Below, piece after piece: positions 1 through 6,887 of a DNA stretch of 11,349 bases; positions within the stretch are counted from its first letter, which is position 1; each line of letters begins with the position of its first letter. This DNA comes from JAJZQH01 sp041658465 (lineage in GTDB: Bacteria; UBA10199; 2-02-FULL-44-16; JAAZCA01), in the NCBI GenBank assembly GCA_041658465.1, contig JBBAAC010000067.1:1-11349 (forward strand), written 5' to 3'. Position numbers and translations under genes: made by a program. Below the pieces are notes generated by a model, which searched no databases, was not told the origin of the DNA, and saw only the letters and a list, made by a program, of their open reading frames with translations.

Positions 1-793
1 GATCCCTGGCCGGCCAGAAGTCGAGCATGAGTTCGGATGTGAGCCTTGAGCAGACGCCGGCCGCGAAGTCGGGGTGTGCCCCGGTGCCTGTGCCGACCGC
101 CGTGCCGCCCAGCGCCAGCTCGCAGAGAGCGGGCAGAGCGCGGCGCATGCGCTCGATGCATTTCTCGATCTGCCTGGCATATCCGCCGAACTCCTGGCCG
201 AGCCTTATCGGCATCGCGTCCTGCAGGTGGGTGCGTCCGATCTTAATGATGTGGTCGAATGCCTTTGCCTTTGCCGCCAGCGCCGCCCGCAGCAACTCGA
301 GCGCGGGGATGAGGGACCTGTCGATCTCCGACGCCGCGGCCAAATGTATGACGCTCGGGATCACGTCGTTCGAGGACTGGCATCTGTTGACGTGATCGTT
401 CGGGTGGATCGGGTGCCATTTTTCGCGTGACTCGCCGAACGAGGCGTTTGCGATGTTCGCGATCACCTCATTGGCGTTCATGTTTATCGAGGTGCCGGAT
501 CCGGTCTGGAATACATCCAGGGGAAACTGGGCGTCGTAGGTCCCTCGTGCGACGTCGCGAGAGGCATCCGCTATCGCGCGCGCATGCGCTTCTTCCAAGA
601 GCCCCAGCTCTGCGTTGGTCTCAGCGGCGGCGGCCTTTACGAGCCCAAGCATCGAGATGAAAGATCTCGGAAAACGTCTGGAGCTGATGGGAAAATTGTC
701 GATCGCGCGTTGGGTGGCAGCACCCCAGAGGGCGTCGGCCGGGATCTTCACATCGCCGAGAGAATCTGACTCGATGCGATGAGACTGCATCAT
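1..793 (-). CDS. fumC: Class II fumarate hydratase, N-terminal part (cut by window edge)
   Basis: Reversible hydration of fumarate to malate in the TCA cycle; soluble cytoplasmic homotetramer in this family. The visible 264 residues correspond to slightly more than half of the usual ~460-470; the C-terminal lyase signature (GSSxMPxKxN) lies off the left edge. Seen: the substrate-binding stretch TGSGTSINMNANEVIAN (residues 97-113), HPNDHVNRCQSSNDV (130-144) and GRTHLQDAMP (186-195). The His189 in THLQDA fits fumarase; aspartate ammonia-lyases, the closest relatives, usually have Gln here, so fumarase is preferred over AspA. The start at 791-793 has a GGAGG 5 nt upstream; a second ATG follows directly and is an equally possible start. 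It lies downstream of the TPR gene on the same strand, with a palindromic repeat filling much of the 124-bp gap. Confidence 0.95.
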   Translation of the reverse strand, partial: MMQSHRIESDSLGDVKIPADALWGAATQRAIDNFPISSRRFPRSFISMLGLVKAAAAETNAELGLLEEAHARAIADASRDVARGTYDAQFPLDVFQTGSGTSINMNANEVIANIANASFGESREKWHPIHPNDHVNRCQSSNDVIPSVIHLAAASEIDRSLIPALELLRAALAAKAKAFDHIIKIGRTHLQDAMPIRLGQEFGGYARQIEKCIERMRRALPALCELALGGTAVGTGTGAHPDFAAGVCSRLTSELMLDFWPARD

Positions 794-812
794 TCTGCCT
801 CCATGACGAGCC

Positions 813-882
813 TGTCATTCCCGCGAAAGCGGGAATCCCATGCAATCCTTAGGATTCCCGATTAAGACACTCGGGAATGACA
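813..882. repeat. Twin-hairpin palindromic repeat (REP/dRS3-like)
   Basis: A 70-bp unit bounded by the inverted ends TGTCATTCCCG (813-823) and CGGGAATGACA (872-882). Inside are two hairpins: ATTCCCGC-GAAA-GCGGGAAT (817-836, perfect 8-bp stem with a GAAA loop) and ATTCCCGA...TCGGGAAT (854-878, 9-nt loop). The core resembles dispersed ATTCCC-N-GGGAAT palindromes such as the neisserial dRS3 type; that relation is by sequence resemblance only. It sits between the TPR gene stop and the fumC start, where it could also act as an mRNA processing or attenuation structure. Confidence 0.75.
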
Positions 883-917
883 ATGACGAAATCGGGGTTT
901 TTAGAGCTGCCCAAATA

Positions 918-1712
918 TCAGCGCTTCCGGGACTTTATCTTTGTCCTGCCGACCTTTTTGTTGCCGGTTGCCTTTTTCTTTGCGCCAGCCGGCTTTGTCT
1001 GCTTGAACGCCCGCTCGGTCGCCTCACACAGCCGCAGGTACATACTCGCGTAAGGGTTCTCGGGCTCTTTCTTGAGCGCCGTCTTCCAGGCCTTCTTCGC
1101 GTCCGGAATCTTCTCCATCGTGTAATACGTGACACCCAGCTGCACGAGGGCGGGGCTGTAAGCGGATTTTGCGCGCAGGACCGACTTGAGCTCCGCCAGC
1201 GAATCCCTGGGCTTGCCCGCCTCGCGCAGGGCCTGGCCCAGTTTTGTGCGGATGTCGAAATATGCCGGGTTGAGCAAGAGCGCCTTGCGATACTCTTCTA
1301 TGGCGTGCGGATAGAGCCCGATCGATCGATATATGTCGCCGATGTCCGCGTGGAGGTTCGAGAGTTTTCCGCGCAGCACCGGTTCGATATGGCCGTCTCC
1401 CTTTCCCGGCTTGCCGCGAAGGCGCGCGTAGAGCCCCTTGGCCTTATCATATTGCCCGAGGTCGTTGTAGAGGACCGCGAGGTTCAGGATTGCCTCGGTG
1501 TAGCGGGGATTGATCGTTAAGGCCTTCTCAAAGAGTTCGATCGCGCTCGAAAACTTGCCGCCGAAATGAGCTATCACGCCCAGCATGTTGAACACATCCG
1601 CGTAGTGCGCGTCCTTCTCCACAGCGCGCCGCAGATAATCCTCCGCATGCTCGTACTGTTTGCTGTCAAAGTGCTGTTTGCCCCTTGCGATGAGATCTCT
1701 TAATGTCTCCAT
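918..1712 (-). CDS. Cytoplasmic tetratricopeptide-repeat protein with basic tail
   Basis: A 264-residue protein made almost entirely of TPR helices: repeats can be followed at about residues 5-38, 39-72, 73-106, 117-150, 151-184 and 185-218, with typical YxxAExxYxKAL/NP patterns (for example AIELFEKALTINP and AIEEYRKALLLNP). The last ~35 residues are rich in Lys and Arg (ending RTKIKSRKR), which could bind nucleic acid or acidic partners. There is no signal peptide, so a cytoplasmic scaffold is likely. The start at 1710-1712 (METLRDL) was chosen because GGAGG lies 5 nt upstream; the open frame extends further upstream only into the end of bamD. It follows bamD by 37 bp with a perfect hairpin in between, so the two are probably co-transcribed. 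The specific partner is unknown. Confidence 0.85.
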   Translation of the reverse strand: METLRDLIARGKQHFDSKQYEHAEDYLRRAVEKDAHYADVFNMLGVIAHFGGKFSSAIELFEKALTINPRYTEAILNLAVLYNDLGQYDKAKGLYARLRGKPGKGDGHIEPVLRGKLSNLHADIGDIYRSIGLYPHAIEEYRKALLLNPAYFDIRTKLGQALREAGKPRDSLAELKSVLRAKSAYSPALVQLGVTYYTMEKIPDAKKAWKTALKKEPENPYASMYLRLCEATERAFKQTKPAGAKKKATGNKKVGRTKIKSRKR

Positions 1713-1726
1713 CTTGGCCTCCCGTA

Positions 1727-1752
1727 TGACAAGCCATGCGTATGGCTTGTCA
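1727..1752 (-). promoter_or_regulatory. Intercistronic hairpin at the bamD stop codon
   Basis: A perfect inverted repeat TGACAAGCCAT (1727-1737) / ATGGCTTGTCA (1742-1752) with a 4-nt loop. Read on the minus strand, the bamD TGA stop (1752-1750) is the first triplet of the stem, and the GGAGG of the next gene follows just after the stem. No U-tract follows, so this is not a normal intrinsic terminator; mRNA stabilisation, processing or translational control is more likely (inference). Confidence 0.6.
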
Positions 1753-2517
1753 CTTCTTTTTTGCGGCGCGGAGCATCTTGTGTTCAGCCTTTTTTGTGTA
1801 CGAACTCTGCGGATAGCGCGAGGCCATCTGGCCGTAGGCCTCCCGGGCAGCATCTATTCGGTTCAGCCCAAGATTTGAGCGTACTGCATAATAAAGCGCC
1901 TTATCGGCAATCCCTGAGTCAGGATAGTTTTCCGCCACTTCCATGAAGCGGGGAGCTGCGGCTATATACTCGCCTGTTCGGTAATAAAACCGGCCGATGT
2001 AGAAATGGCGCTTGGCGATTCGCCTCAGCGTAGCCCCGAGGGTGCGTGCCGCTGGCTCTCGATATTCGCTGTTTGGATATCTGCGTATCACCGTGCGCAG
2101 GTGGTCGATGGCAGTGCCCAGGTATTCCTGGTCGCGATCGGGGGCCTTGGGGCTCTCCTTGTAATAGCAGACGCCGATTTTGTAATGCGCATAGTCCGCC
2201 TTCGGGCTCGTGGGATAGAGCCGGAGGAACGCGCCGTAAGCCTCTGCCGCGACCAGATAATCTTTTCTCGCGAAATTGGAGTCGCCGATGAGGAGCTCGG
2301 CCTCCTGACCCTCGGCTGTTTGAGGGTACCTTGCCTTGAACATCTCAAAACACTGGATGGCGTCCTCATGCTTACCCTTTGCCGAGAGAGCCAGGCATTC
2401 CTTGATTTCGCCCTGCGGGTCGCCCTTGCCGATTGCGACCGTTTCTTTACCGCAGCCGGTCGATAGCAAGGTCAGCGCTGTGCACGCGAAAACAGCCAAT
2501 AATCCGGTATGTTTCAT
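1750..2517 (-). CDS. bamD: BamD-like outer-membrane assembly lipoprotein (YfiO family)
   Basis: A component of the BAM complex that inserts beta-barrel proteins into the outer membrane; a lipoprotein anchored on the periplasmic side. The 255 residues begin with a lipoprotein signal peptide and lipobox LSTGC with Cys22 as the lipidation site. The mature part is a run of TPR-like helical pairs with the family's characteristic segments: HYKIGVCYYKESPKAPDRDQ (111-130), RTVIRRYPNSEY (141-152) and FYIGRFYYRTGEYIAA (172-187). Length agrees with the usual ~240-270. The start at 2515-2517 is set by the signal peptide; there is no clear Shine-Dalgarno, and a putative -10 lies 8 nt upstream. It is divergent from DUF1844-htrA, so envelope genes face each other across this gap. 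Confidence 0.9.
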   Translation of the reverse strand: MKHTGLLAVFACTALTLLSTGCGKETVAIGKGDPQGEIKECLALSAKGKHEDAIQCFEMFKARYPQTAEGQEAELLIGDSNFARKDYLVAAEAYGAFLRLYPTSPKADYAHYKIGVCYYKESPKAPDRDQEYLGTAIDHLRTVIRRYPNSEYREPAARTLGATLRRIAKRHFYIGRFYYRTGEYIAAAPRFMEVAENYPDSGIADKALYYAVRSNLGLNRIDAAREAYGQMASRYPQSSYTKKAEHKMLRAAKKK

Positions 2518-2525
2518 GGCGCGGC

Positions 2526-2554
2526 ATAGTAGGGAATGGGTGAAAAAATCGCAA
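2526..2554 (-). promoter_or_regulatory. Putative bamD promoter (sigma70-like)
   Basis: On the minus strand, -35 TTGCGA (2554-2549), 17-bp spacer, -10 TACTAT (2531-2526). The -10 ends 8 nt before the bamD ATG, so transcription would start at or next to the start codon. Assignment is by eye; each hexamer matches consensus at 4 of 6. Confidence 0.45.
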
Positions 2555-2594
2555 AGGAAAAATGTGCCAGCCCGCCGCCGGGGAGCACATGCAA

Positions 2595-2733
2595 TTATTG
2601 ACCTCTGGACAGGTAATGGAACCCTTTTGAAGATTGTCATCCCGCGGCTTGACCGCGGGATCCAGTGGAGACCGGGGGATTCCGGCTTTCGCCGGAATGA
2701 CAAACGTTCCATTACTTATCCAGAAGTCAATAA
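2595..2733. repeat. Nested 139-bp palindromic element between bamD and the DUF1844 gene
   Basis: Outer arms of 28 nt (2595-2622 and 2706-2733) are inverted copies matching at 25 of 28, all three differences being transitions. Inside lies a 68-70-bp core bounded by TTGTCAT (2634-2640) and ATGACAA (2697-2703). It holds two hairpins: CCCGCGG/CCGCGGG (2641-2660) and GATTCCGGC/GCCGGAAT (about 2679-2697). The core has the same design and the same TGTCAT/ATGACA ends as the unit at 813-882. It carries no coding potential of its own and looks like a MITE- or REP/BIME-type element (inference). Confidence 0.75.
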
Positions 2734-2759
2734 AGGCGGCAAGGTCGTCTCTGGCTCAC

Positions 2760-2788
2760 TTGACAAGGTTTCGAGCCGGGGGTATCAG
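2760..2788 (+). promoter_or_regulatory. Putative promoter of the DUF1844-htrA transcript
   Basis: A perfect -35 TTGACA (2760-2765), 17-bp spacer and -10 TATCAG (2783-2788, 4 of 6). The expected transcription start near 2795 gives an ~18-nt leader that still contains the GGGGGTG ribosome-binding site of the DUF1844 gene. Confidence 0.5.
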
Positions 2789-2812
2789 CCCGTGCTCCAG
2801 CATGGGGGTGCT

Positions 2813-3091
2813 ATGACCGAGAAACAAGGGGTACAGGACAGCCTGCCTTTGATCGACTTTCCCACGTTCTTACTTTCGCTCGCGACCTCTGCGCAGGTGC
2901 ATCTGGGCGCGATCCCGAACCCGACGACCGGCAAGGAGGAGAGCAATCTCTCCCTTGCAAAGGAGACGATCGACCTTCTTTCCATGCTGAGGGACAAGAC
3001 AAAGGGCAACCTCACCTCGGATGAGGAGCGGCTCTTTGAGCACGTGCTGTACGATCTCAGGATGATGTACGTTGAGAAGAACAGCAAGTAA
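2813..3091 (+). CDS. DUF1844 family protein
   Basis: A 92-residue protein matching the DUF1844 pattern along its whole length: DFPTFLLSLATSAQVHLG (residues 15-32), a short NPTTGK turn, LAKETIDLLSMLRDKTKGN (48-66) and a C-terminal EERLFEHVLYDLRMMYV (71-87). It is predicted all-helical and cytoplasmic; its function is not established, and the family is common in deltaproteobacteria and related groups. The start at 2813 has GGGGGTG just upstream; the frame stays open far upstream but that part runs through the palindromic repeat and the antisense of bamD, so it was discarded. The htrA gene follows after 40 bp, suggesting one transcript. Confidence 0.88.
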   Translation: MTEKQGVQDSLPLIDFPTFLLSLATSAQVHLGAIPNPTTGKEESNLSLAKETIDLLSMLRDKTKGNLTSDEERLFEHVLYDLRMMYVEKNSK

Positions 3092-3131
3092 GGCCTGACT
3101 GGGCTGACAGACAATTATGGAGGTACATAAT

Positions 3132-4655
3132 ATGAAAAAAAGGTATTCGTTGTGGACGTTGATGGCGGTGTCGTTCATCACGGCAGCTGCGGTCACCGCA
3201 ACGCTTGCATGGTCGGGGGCGGTGCGGAAGGGACAGGGCGTTGACATTGTGAGGGCGAAGTCGCCGGCTTTTGCAGCAGAACGGGCATCCTGGTTTAAGC
3301 CGGAGTCCGCTGCCCGGCCGTCTCAGCCCGGCTCGTTCGCGGACCTTGCGGAGAGGGTGCAGAAGGCAGTGGTCAACATATCCACCAGCAAGAAGGTGCG
3401 CGCGCCGCAGATGATCACGCCGATGCCGCACGGAGGGCCGCGGGATCCGTTCCAGGATTTCTTCGACAAGTTTTTTGATGAGGGGATGCCGCGCCAGCAG
3501 ACGCAGCACAGCCTGGGCTCGGGCTTTATCATCGATAAGGACGGGACGATCCTCACCAACAACCACGTCGTGAGCCAGGCCGACGAGATCGAAGTGGTGC
3601 TCTCCGACGGCCGCAAGTTCAAGGCAAAGGTCGTGGGCACGGACGAGAAGAGCGATATCGCGGTCATCAAGATCAAGGCGGAAAAGGACCTCCCCTTTGT
3701 TGTCCTCGGCACCTCAAAGACCATGAGGCCAGGCGACTGGGTCATGGCGATCGGAAACCCGTTCGGCCTGGAACACACGGTCACCGTAGGCGTGATCAGC
3801 GCGATGGGGAGGCTCATAGGCGGTGGACCCTATGCGAAATTCATCCAGACCGACGCCTCGATCAATCCCGGAAACAGCGGCGGGCCGCTCTTCAACGTGA
3901 ACGGAGAGGTCATAGGCATCAACACGATGATTTACGCTGCGGGACAGGGCATTGGCTTCGCGATCCCCGTCGATCTGGCGACGGCTATGGTGCCGGAACT
4001 CATCTCAAAGGGCAGCGTGGCTCATGGATGGCTCGGCGTTGCGATTCAGGAAGTCACGCCTGAGCTCGCGAAGTCGTTCGGCTTGAAAGAGGAGCAGAAG
4101 GGCGCCCTGATCACCGAGGTTTATAGCGCTTCTCCGGCTGCACAGGCCGGTTTCATGCGGGGTGACGTGATCGTGGAGTTCAACGGCGAGAAGGTCGAGG
4201 ATCCATACGATCTCTCGTTGTTTGTGAGCCAGACAAAGCCGGAGACATCCGCAAAGATCGCCGCCCTCAGGAACGGCGAGCGAAAGGAATTCGCGGTGAA
4301 CGTCGGTAAGCAGGAACCAGGGAAGCAGGTCGGCATGGTCCCTGAAGAGAAGAAGCAGGAGGGCGGCAAGGCCGACGTGCTGGGCCTCGTCGTGAAGTCG
4401 ATAACCCCGCGGGACGCACGCGAGCTGGATGTGCCTGCGGATTTCAAGGGTATCGTTGTGGCCCGCGTGGAACCGGGCTCATCTGTTGAGGCGGCCGATC
4501 TGCGGGCTGGCGACATCCTGATGGAGATCAACGGCGCCAGGATTCAGTCCGCGGATGATTACGCCGCGGCATCCGGCAAGCTCAAGAAGGGCGACATAGT
4601 GCGGCTGCTCATCAAGCGCGGACATGCCACTGTGTATCTGGCATTTGGACTGTAA
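3132..4655 (+). CDS. degP: Periplasmic HtrA/DegP-type serine protease with two PDZ domains
   Basis: An envelope quality-control protease/chaperone. The 507 residues begin with a basic N-terminus and one hydrophobic segment (about 7-30), either a signal peptide or a membrane anchor. The trypsin-like domain has the complete triad: His145 in LTNNHVV, Asp175 in SDIAVIK and Ser249 in GNSGGP. PDZ1 spans about 297-392 (GWLGVAIQEV start) and PDZ2 about 415-505. Length and two PDZ domains fit the DegP/DegQ/MucD class rather than single-PDZ DegS. The start at 3132 is fixed by GGAGG (3119-3123) with an 8-nt spacer; an ATG at 3117 overlaps that site and is unlikely. It shares a transcript with the DUF1844 gene and ends before a bidirectional terminator. 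No RpoE-type promoter was recognised nearby. DegP versus DegQ/MucD naming is not certain. Confidence 0.93.
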   Translation: MKKRYSLWTLMAVSFITAAAVTATLAWSGAVRKGQGVDIVRAKSPAFAAERASWFKPESAARPSQPGSFADLAERVQKAVVNISTSKKVRAPQMITPMPHGGPRDPFQDFFDKFFDEGMPRQQTQHSLGSGFIIDKDGTILTNNHVVSQADEIEVVLSDGRKFKAKVVGTDEKSDIAVIKIKAEKDLPFVVLGTSKTMRPGDWVMAIGNPFGLEHTVTVGVISAMGRLIGGGPYAKFIQTDASINPGNSGGPLFNVNGEVIGINTMIYAAGQGIGFAIPVDLATAMVPELISKGSVAHGWLGVAIQEVTPELAKSFGLKEEQKGALITEVYSASPAAQAGFMRGDVIVEFNGEKVEDPYDLSLFVSQTKPETSAKIAALRNGERKEFAVNVGKQEPGKQVGMVPEEKKQEGGKADVLGLVVKSITPRDARELDVPADFKGIVVARVEPGSSVEAADLRAGDILMEINGARIQSADDYAAASGKLKKGDIVRLLIKRGHATVYLAFGL

Positions 4656-4664
4656 TCCCAGGAC

Positions 4665-4764
4665 CTACCCCTCCCAGCCCTCCCCCTGCCTGCCGGCAGG
4701 CAGGCTTACAAAGGGGAGGGTGTGTTTATTCCCCTCCTTTGTAAGGAGGGGAAAGGGGAGGTAG
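4665..4764. repeat. Twin-hairpin palindromic repeat carrying a 20-bp inner palindrome
   Basis: A 100-bp unit with inverted ends CTACC (4665-4669) and GGTAG (4760-4764). The left hairpin is CCCTCCCC (4678-4685) / GGGGAGGG (4713-4720); the right is CCCCTCCTT (4731-4739) / AAGGAGGGG (4743-4751) with a 3-nt loop. The long loop of the left hairpin contains a perfect 20-bp palindrome (4685-4704, two CCTGCCTGCC-type halves back to back), apparently inserted into a formerly short loop. CTTACAAAGG and CCTTTGTAAG (4704-4713 and 4734-4743) also pair. It lies between htrA and the terminator. Confidence 0.75.
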
Positions 4765-4779
4765 ATATTTGAACCAATG

Positions 4780-4818
4780 AAAAAAGCCCCCGCCGTATGG
4801 CGAGGGCTTTTGTTGTTT
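4780..4818. terminator. Bidirectional intrinsic terminator between htrA and the TSP3 lipoprotein gene
   Basis: The stem AAAAGCCCCCGCC / GGCGAGGGCTTTT has a 4-nt loop (gtat), with T-rich tails on both strands: TTTTGTTGTTT on the plus strand and a run of six T on the minus strand. It can end htrA from the left and the TSP3 gene from the right, as expected between convergent genes. Confidence 0.85.
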
Positions 4819-4832
4819 CTACCAGCGCCCTG

Positions 4833-6695
4833 TCAGTCCTCACATCCCAGCACCGCGCCGGCTCCCCTGCTGTAAGGGCAGTTGTCCATGAAGTCGAGCA
4901 CGCTATCCGCATCGTCGTCAGGGTCGCAGGTGTCGCCGTAGTTGTCGCCGCTTGCATCGCCAAAGGTTCCGGTGAAGACCGCAAAGCCCAGATCAAAATT
5001 GAGCTGATCCACGTTCGCCATGAACGGGCAGTTGTCATTCACGTTGAGCACGGTGTCGTTATCCATGTCCTGATCGCAGACATTGCCGATCGCATCGTTG
5101 TCGATGTCAATCTGCTGCACGTTTGTGTTGAACTGGCAGTTGTCATCGCAGTTTGCCTGCGTGCCTCCTTGCGGCGAGCCCCAGCCCTTGCATTTCACGT
5201 CGCCGATCGTTCCTGATGCGTCGCCGTCATCGAGGATCGTGTCGTTGTCGTCGTCCGGATCGCATACATCGCCGATCCCATCGCCTTCGTTGTCAGCCTG
5301 GTTTGCATTAACGATGAATTGGCAATTGTCGTCGCAGTTTGCGGTGGCACCGCCGACGCAGTTTGCATCGCCGATCCCGCCTGAGCTGTCGCCGTCATCG
5401 AGTATGCCGTCGTTGTCGTCGTCCAGGTCGCAGACTTCGCCAATACCGTCGTGATCGGATTCATCTTCCTGACCAAGATTGGCGTCCATCGGGCAGTTGT
5501 CGGTCACGTCCGGCACCGTGTCGTTGTCGTCGTCGGCATCGCAGGCCTCTCCGATGCCGTCGTGGTCGGATTCGTCTTCCTGCCCGGGATTGGAGACCAT
5601 CTGGCAGTTGTCCGGACCGTCGAGGATGCCGTCGTTGTCGTCGTCGTCGTCGCAGACATCGCCGCCGGTGGAGGAGTCGACCGGCGAGAAGACATCGGCG
5701 TCGTTATTCGCCTGGTCGGCGTTGGGCGTGTCCGGGCAGTTGTCCGGGCCGTTAGGTATTCCATCGCCGTCTTTGTCTCCGTCACACAAATCTCCTATAC
5801 CATCACTGTCGGCATCTTCCTGACCTGGGTTGGGCGTTGTGACGCAATTGTCGAGGCCATTCAGAATGCCGTCGCCGTCGATGTCGTCGTCGCAGGAATC
5901 GCCCACGCCGTCGCCGTCCAGGTCGCCCTGGCCGGGATTCGCGATGAAGTCGCAGTTGTCTGGCGCATCGAGTATGCCGTCGTTGTCATCGTCGTCATCA
6001 CAGACATCGCCTGCAGCGTCGCCGTCGTTATTGGCCTGCGCCGGGTTGGCCACGAGATCGCAATTGTCCGGGCCATCCAGCACAGTGTCGTTGTCATCGT
6101 CCGTATCGCAGGCATTGCCCAGGCCGTCGCCGTCCGTGTCCAGCTGATCTGCATTCGCCACCACCGGGCAGTTGTCCACGCCATTGAGGATGCCGTCGCC
6201 GTCTATGTCGCCATCGCACACATCGCCTATGCCGTCCTTGTCCTGATCGGCCTGGTTCGCGTTTGCATTGTCCGGACAGTTGTCGATCGCATCGCCGACA
6301 CCGTCTCCGTCTCGATCGTCAAAACTCGCGTCGCACGCATCTCCAACTCCGTCTCCGTCAGAGTCGGTCTGCTCGTTGTTTGCGATGCGCGGACAGTTGT
6401 CCGTGACGTTCGGTATCTCGTCGCCGTCCATGTCGTCGTCGCACGCATCGCCCTGGCCGTCGGAATCTATGTCCACCTGATCCTCATTCGCTACCAGCGG
6501 GCAGTTATCCATCTGATCCGGAACGCCGTCGGCGTCGGAATCGACAAGGGGACTCACGACAGGGGACGGCAGATTTATGCCCTGATCCTCTATTTGGCCG
6601 CTCGTAGAGTGGCCGCAGGAGACAAGGAAGAACGATGCGGCACAGGCTATGAACAGCAGATAGAGATAATATCTAGCCTTCCGGGTGCGGTTCAT
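4833..6695 (-). CDS. Lipoprotein with 14 thrombospondin type 3 calcium-binding repeats
   Basis: A 620-residue, strongly acidic secreted protein. It starts with a basic N-terminus, a hydrophobic stretch (about 10-24) and lipobox LVSC with Cys27. After a short linker (28-50) come 13 full and one partial TSP3 unit of the form DxDxDGxxDxxDNCPxxxNxxQxDxDxDGxGDxCD, each offering Asp side chains for calcium and a Cys pair. Unit 8 has an inserted VFSPVDSSTGG segment, units 11 and 12 have longer inserts with an added Cys pair (ANCVGGATANC and VKCKGWGSPQGGTQANC types), and unit 13 is stretched. The protein stops soon after unit 14, with no C-terminal barrel, peptidase or OmpA domain. AAGGAG lies about 7 nt before the start. 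A surface or periplasmic calcium-stabilised stalk is likely; its specific role is unknown. Confidence 0.9.
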   Translation of the reverse strand: MNRTRKARYYLYLLFIACAASFFLVSCGHSTSGQIEDQGINLPSPVVSPLVDSDADGVPDQMDNCPLVANEDQVDIDSDGQGDACDDDMDGDEIPNVTDNCPRIANNEQTDSDGDGVGDACDASFDDRDGDGVGDAIDNCPDNANANQADQDKDGIGDVCDGDIDGDGILNGVDNCPVVANADQLDTDGDGLGNACDTDDDNDTVLDGPDNCDLVANPAQANNDGDAAGDVCDDDDDNDGILDAPDNCDFIANPGQGDLDGDGVGDSCDDDIDGDGILNGLDNCVTTPNPGQEDADSDGIGDLCDGDKDGDGIPNGPDNCPDTPNADQANNDADVFSPVDSSTGGDVCDDDDDNDGILDGPDNCQMVSNPGQEDESDHDGIGEACDADDDNDTVPDVTDNCPMDANLGQEDESDHDGIGEVCDLDDDNDGILDDGDSSGGIGDANCVGGATANCDDNCQFIVNANQADNEGDGIGDVCDPDDDNDTILDDGDASGTIGDVKCKGWGSPQGGTQANCDDNCQFNTNVQQIDIDNDAIGNVCDQDMDNDTVLNVNDNCPFMANVDQLNFDLGFAVFTGTFGDASGDNYGDTCDPDDDADSVLDFMDNCPYSRGAGAVLGCED

Positions 6696-6750
6696 AATAA
6701 CTCCTTGTTATTGTTGGCTATTTGGATACGGTCCCCCATTGGACATATTC

Positions 6751-6779
6751 CTTATAGCACAAATATTGAGCAGCTGCAA
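6751..6779 (-). promoter_or_regulatory. Putative promoter of the TSP3 lipoprotein gene
   Basis: On the minus strand, -35 TTGCAG (6779-6774), 17-bp spacer, -10 TATAAG (6756-6751, 5 of 6) preceded by TGC, an extended -10 arrangement. The leader to the ATG at 6695 is about 50 nt and contains the AAGGAG site. The rest of the gap 6696-6887 shows no gene and no convincing terminator for the YjbQ operon. Confidence 0.5.
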
Positions 6780-6887
6780 AGAGTTATATGACGTTTATGA
6801 AGTGAAATAGACGTGTCCACGCTAGTTAGCTGAATCACATGGCAAAGGTGAGATAAATTTTATTGGTAGGAATTGATAGAAAGCTGA

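Noticed and set aside
27..845. Several 60-120 codon frames on the plus strand and one on the minus strand
   Set aside because: They are shadows of fumC or run through the repeat at 813-882; composition is Arg/Ala-rich as expected of off-frame reading.
840..1520. 226-codon plus-strand frame opposite the TPR gene
   Set aside because: No ribosome-binding site and no recognisable domain, while the minus strand encodes clear TPR repeats.
2518..2712. N-terminal extension of the bamD frame
   Set aside because: It reads through the palindromic repeat, and the signal peptide with lipobox begins at 2517.
2336..2812. N-terminal extension of the DUF1844 frame
   Set aside because: The upstream part is antisense to bamD and runs through the palindromic repeat; the family length and the ribosome-binding site fit the start at 2813.
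4833..6695. CRISPR-like or other non-coding tandem repeat array
   Set aside because: The periodicity is fully explained by the TSP3 protein repeats in one continuous frame with a signal peptide; the units vary as coding sequence.
5451..6791. Long 446-codon plus-strand frame rich in Val and Ile
   Set aside because: It is the antisense of the TSP3 array; the Asp-rich repeats (GAC/GAT) read as Val/Ile (GTC/ATC) on the other strand. It has no ribosome-binding site and no independent coding signal.
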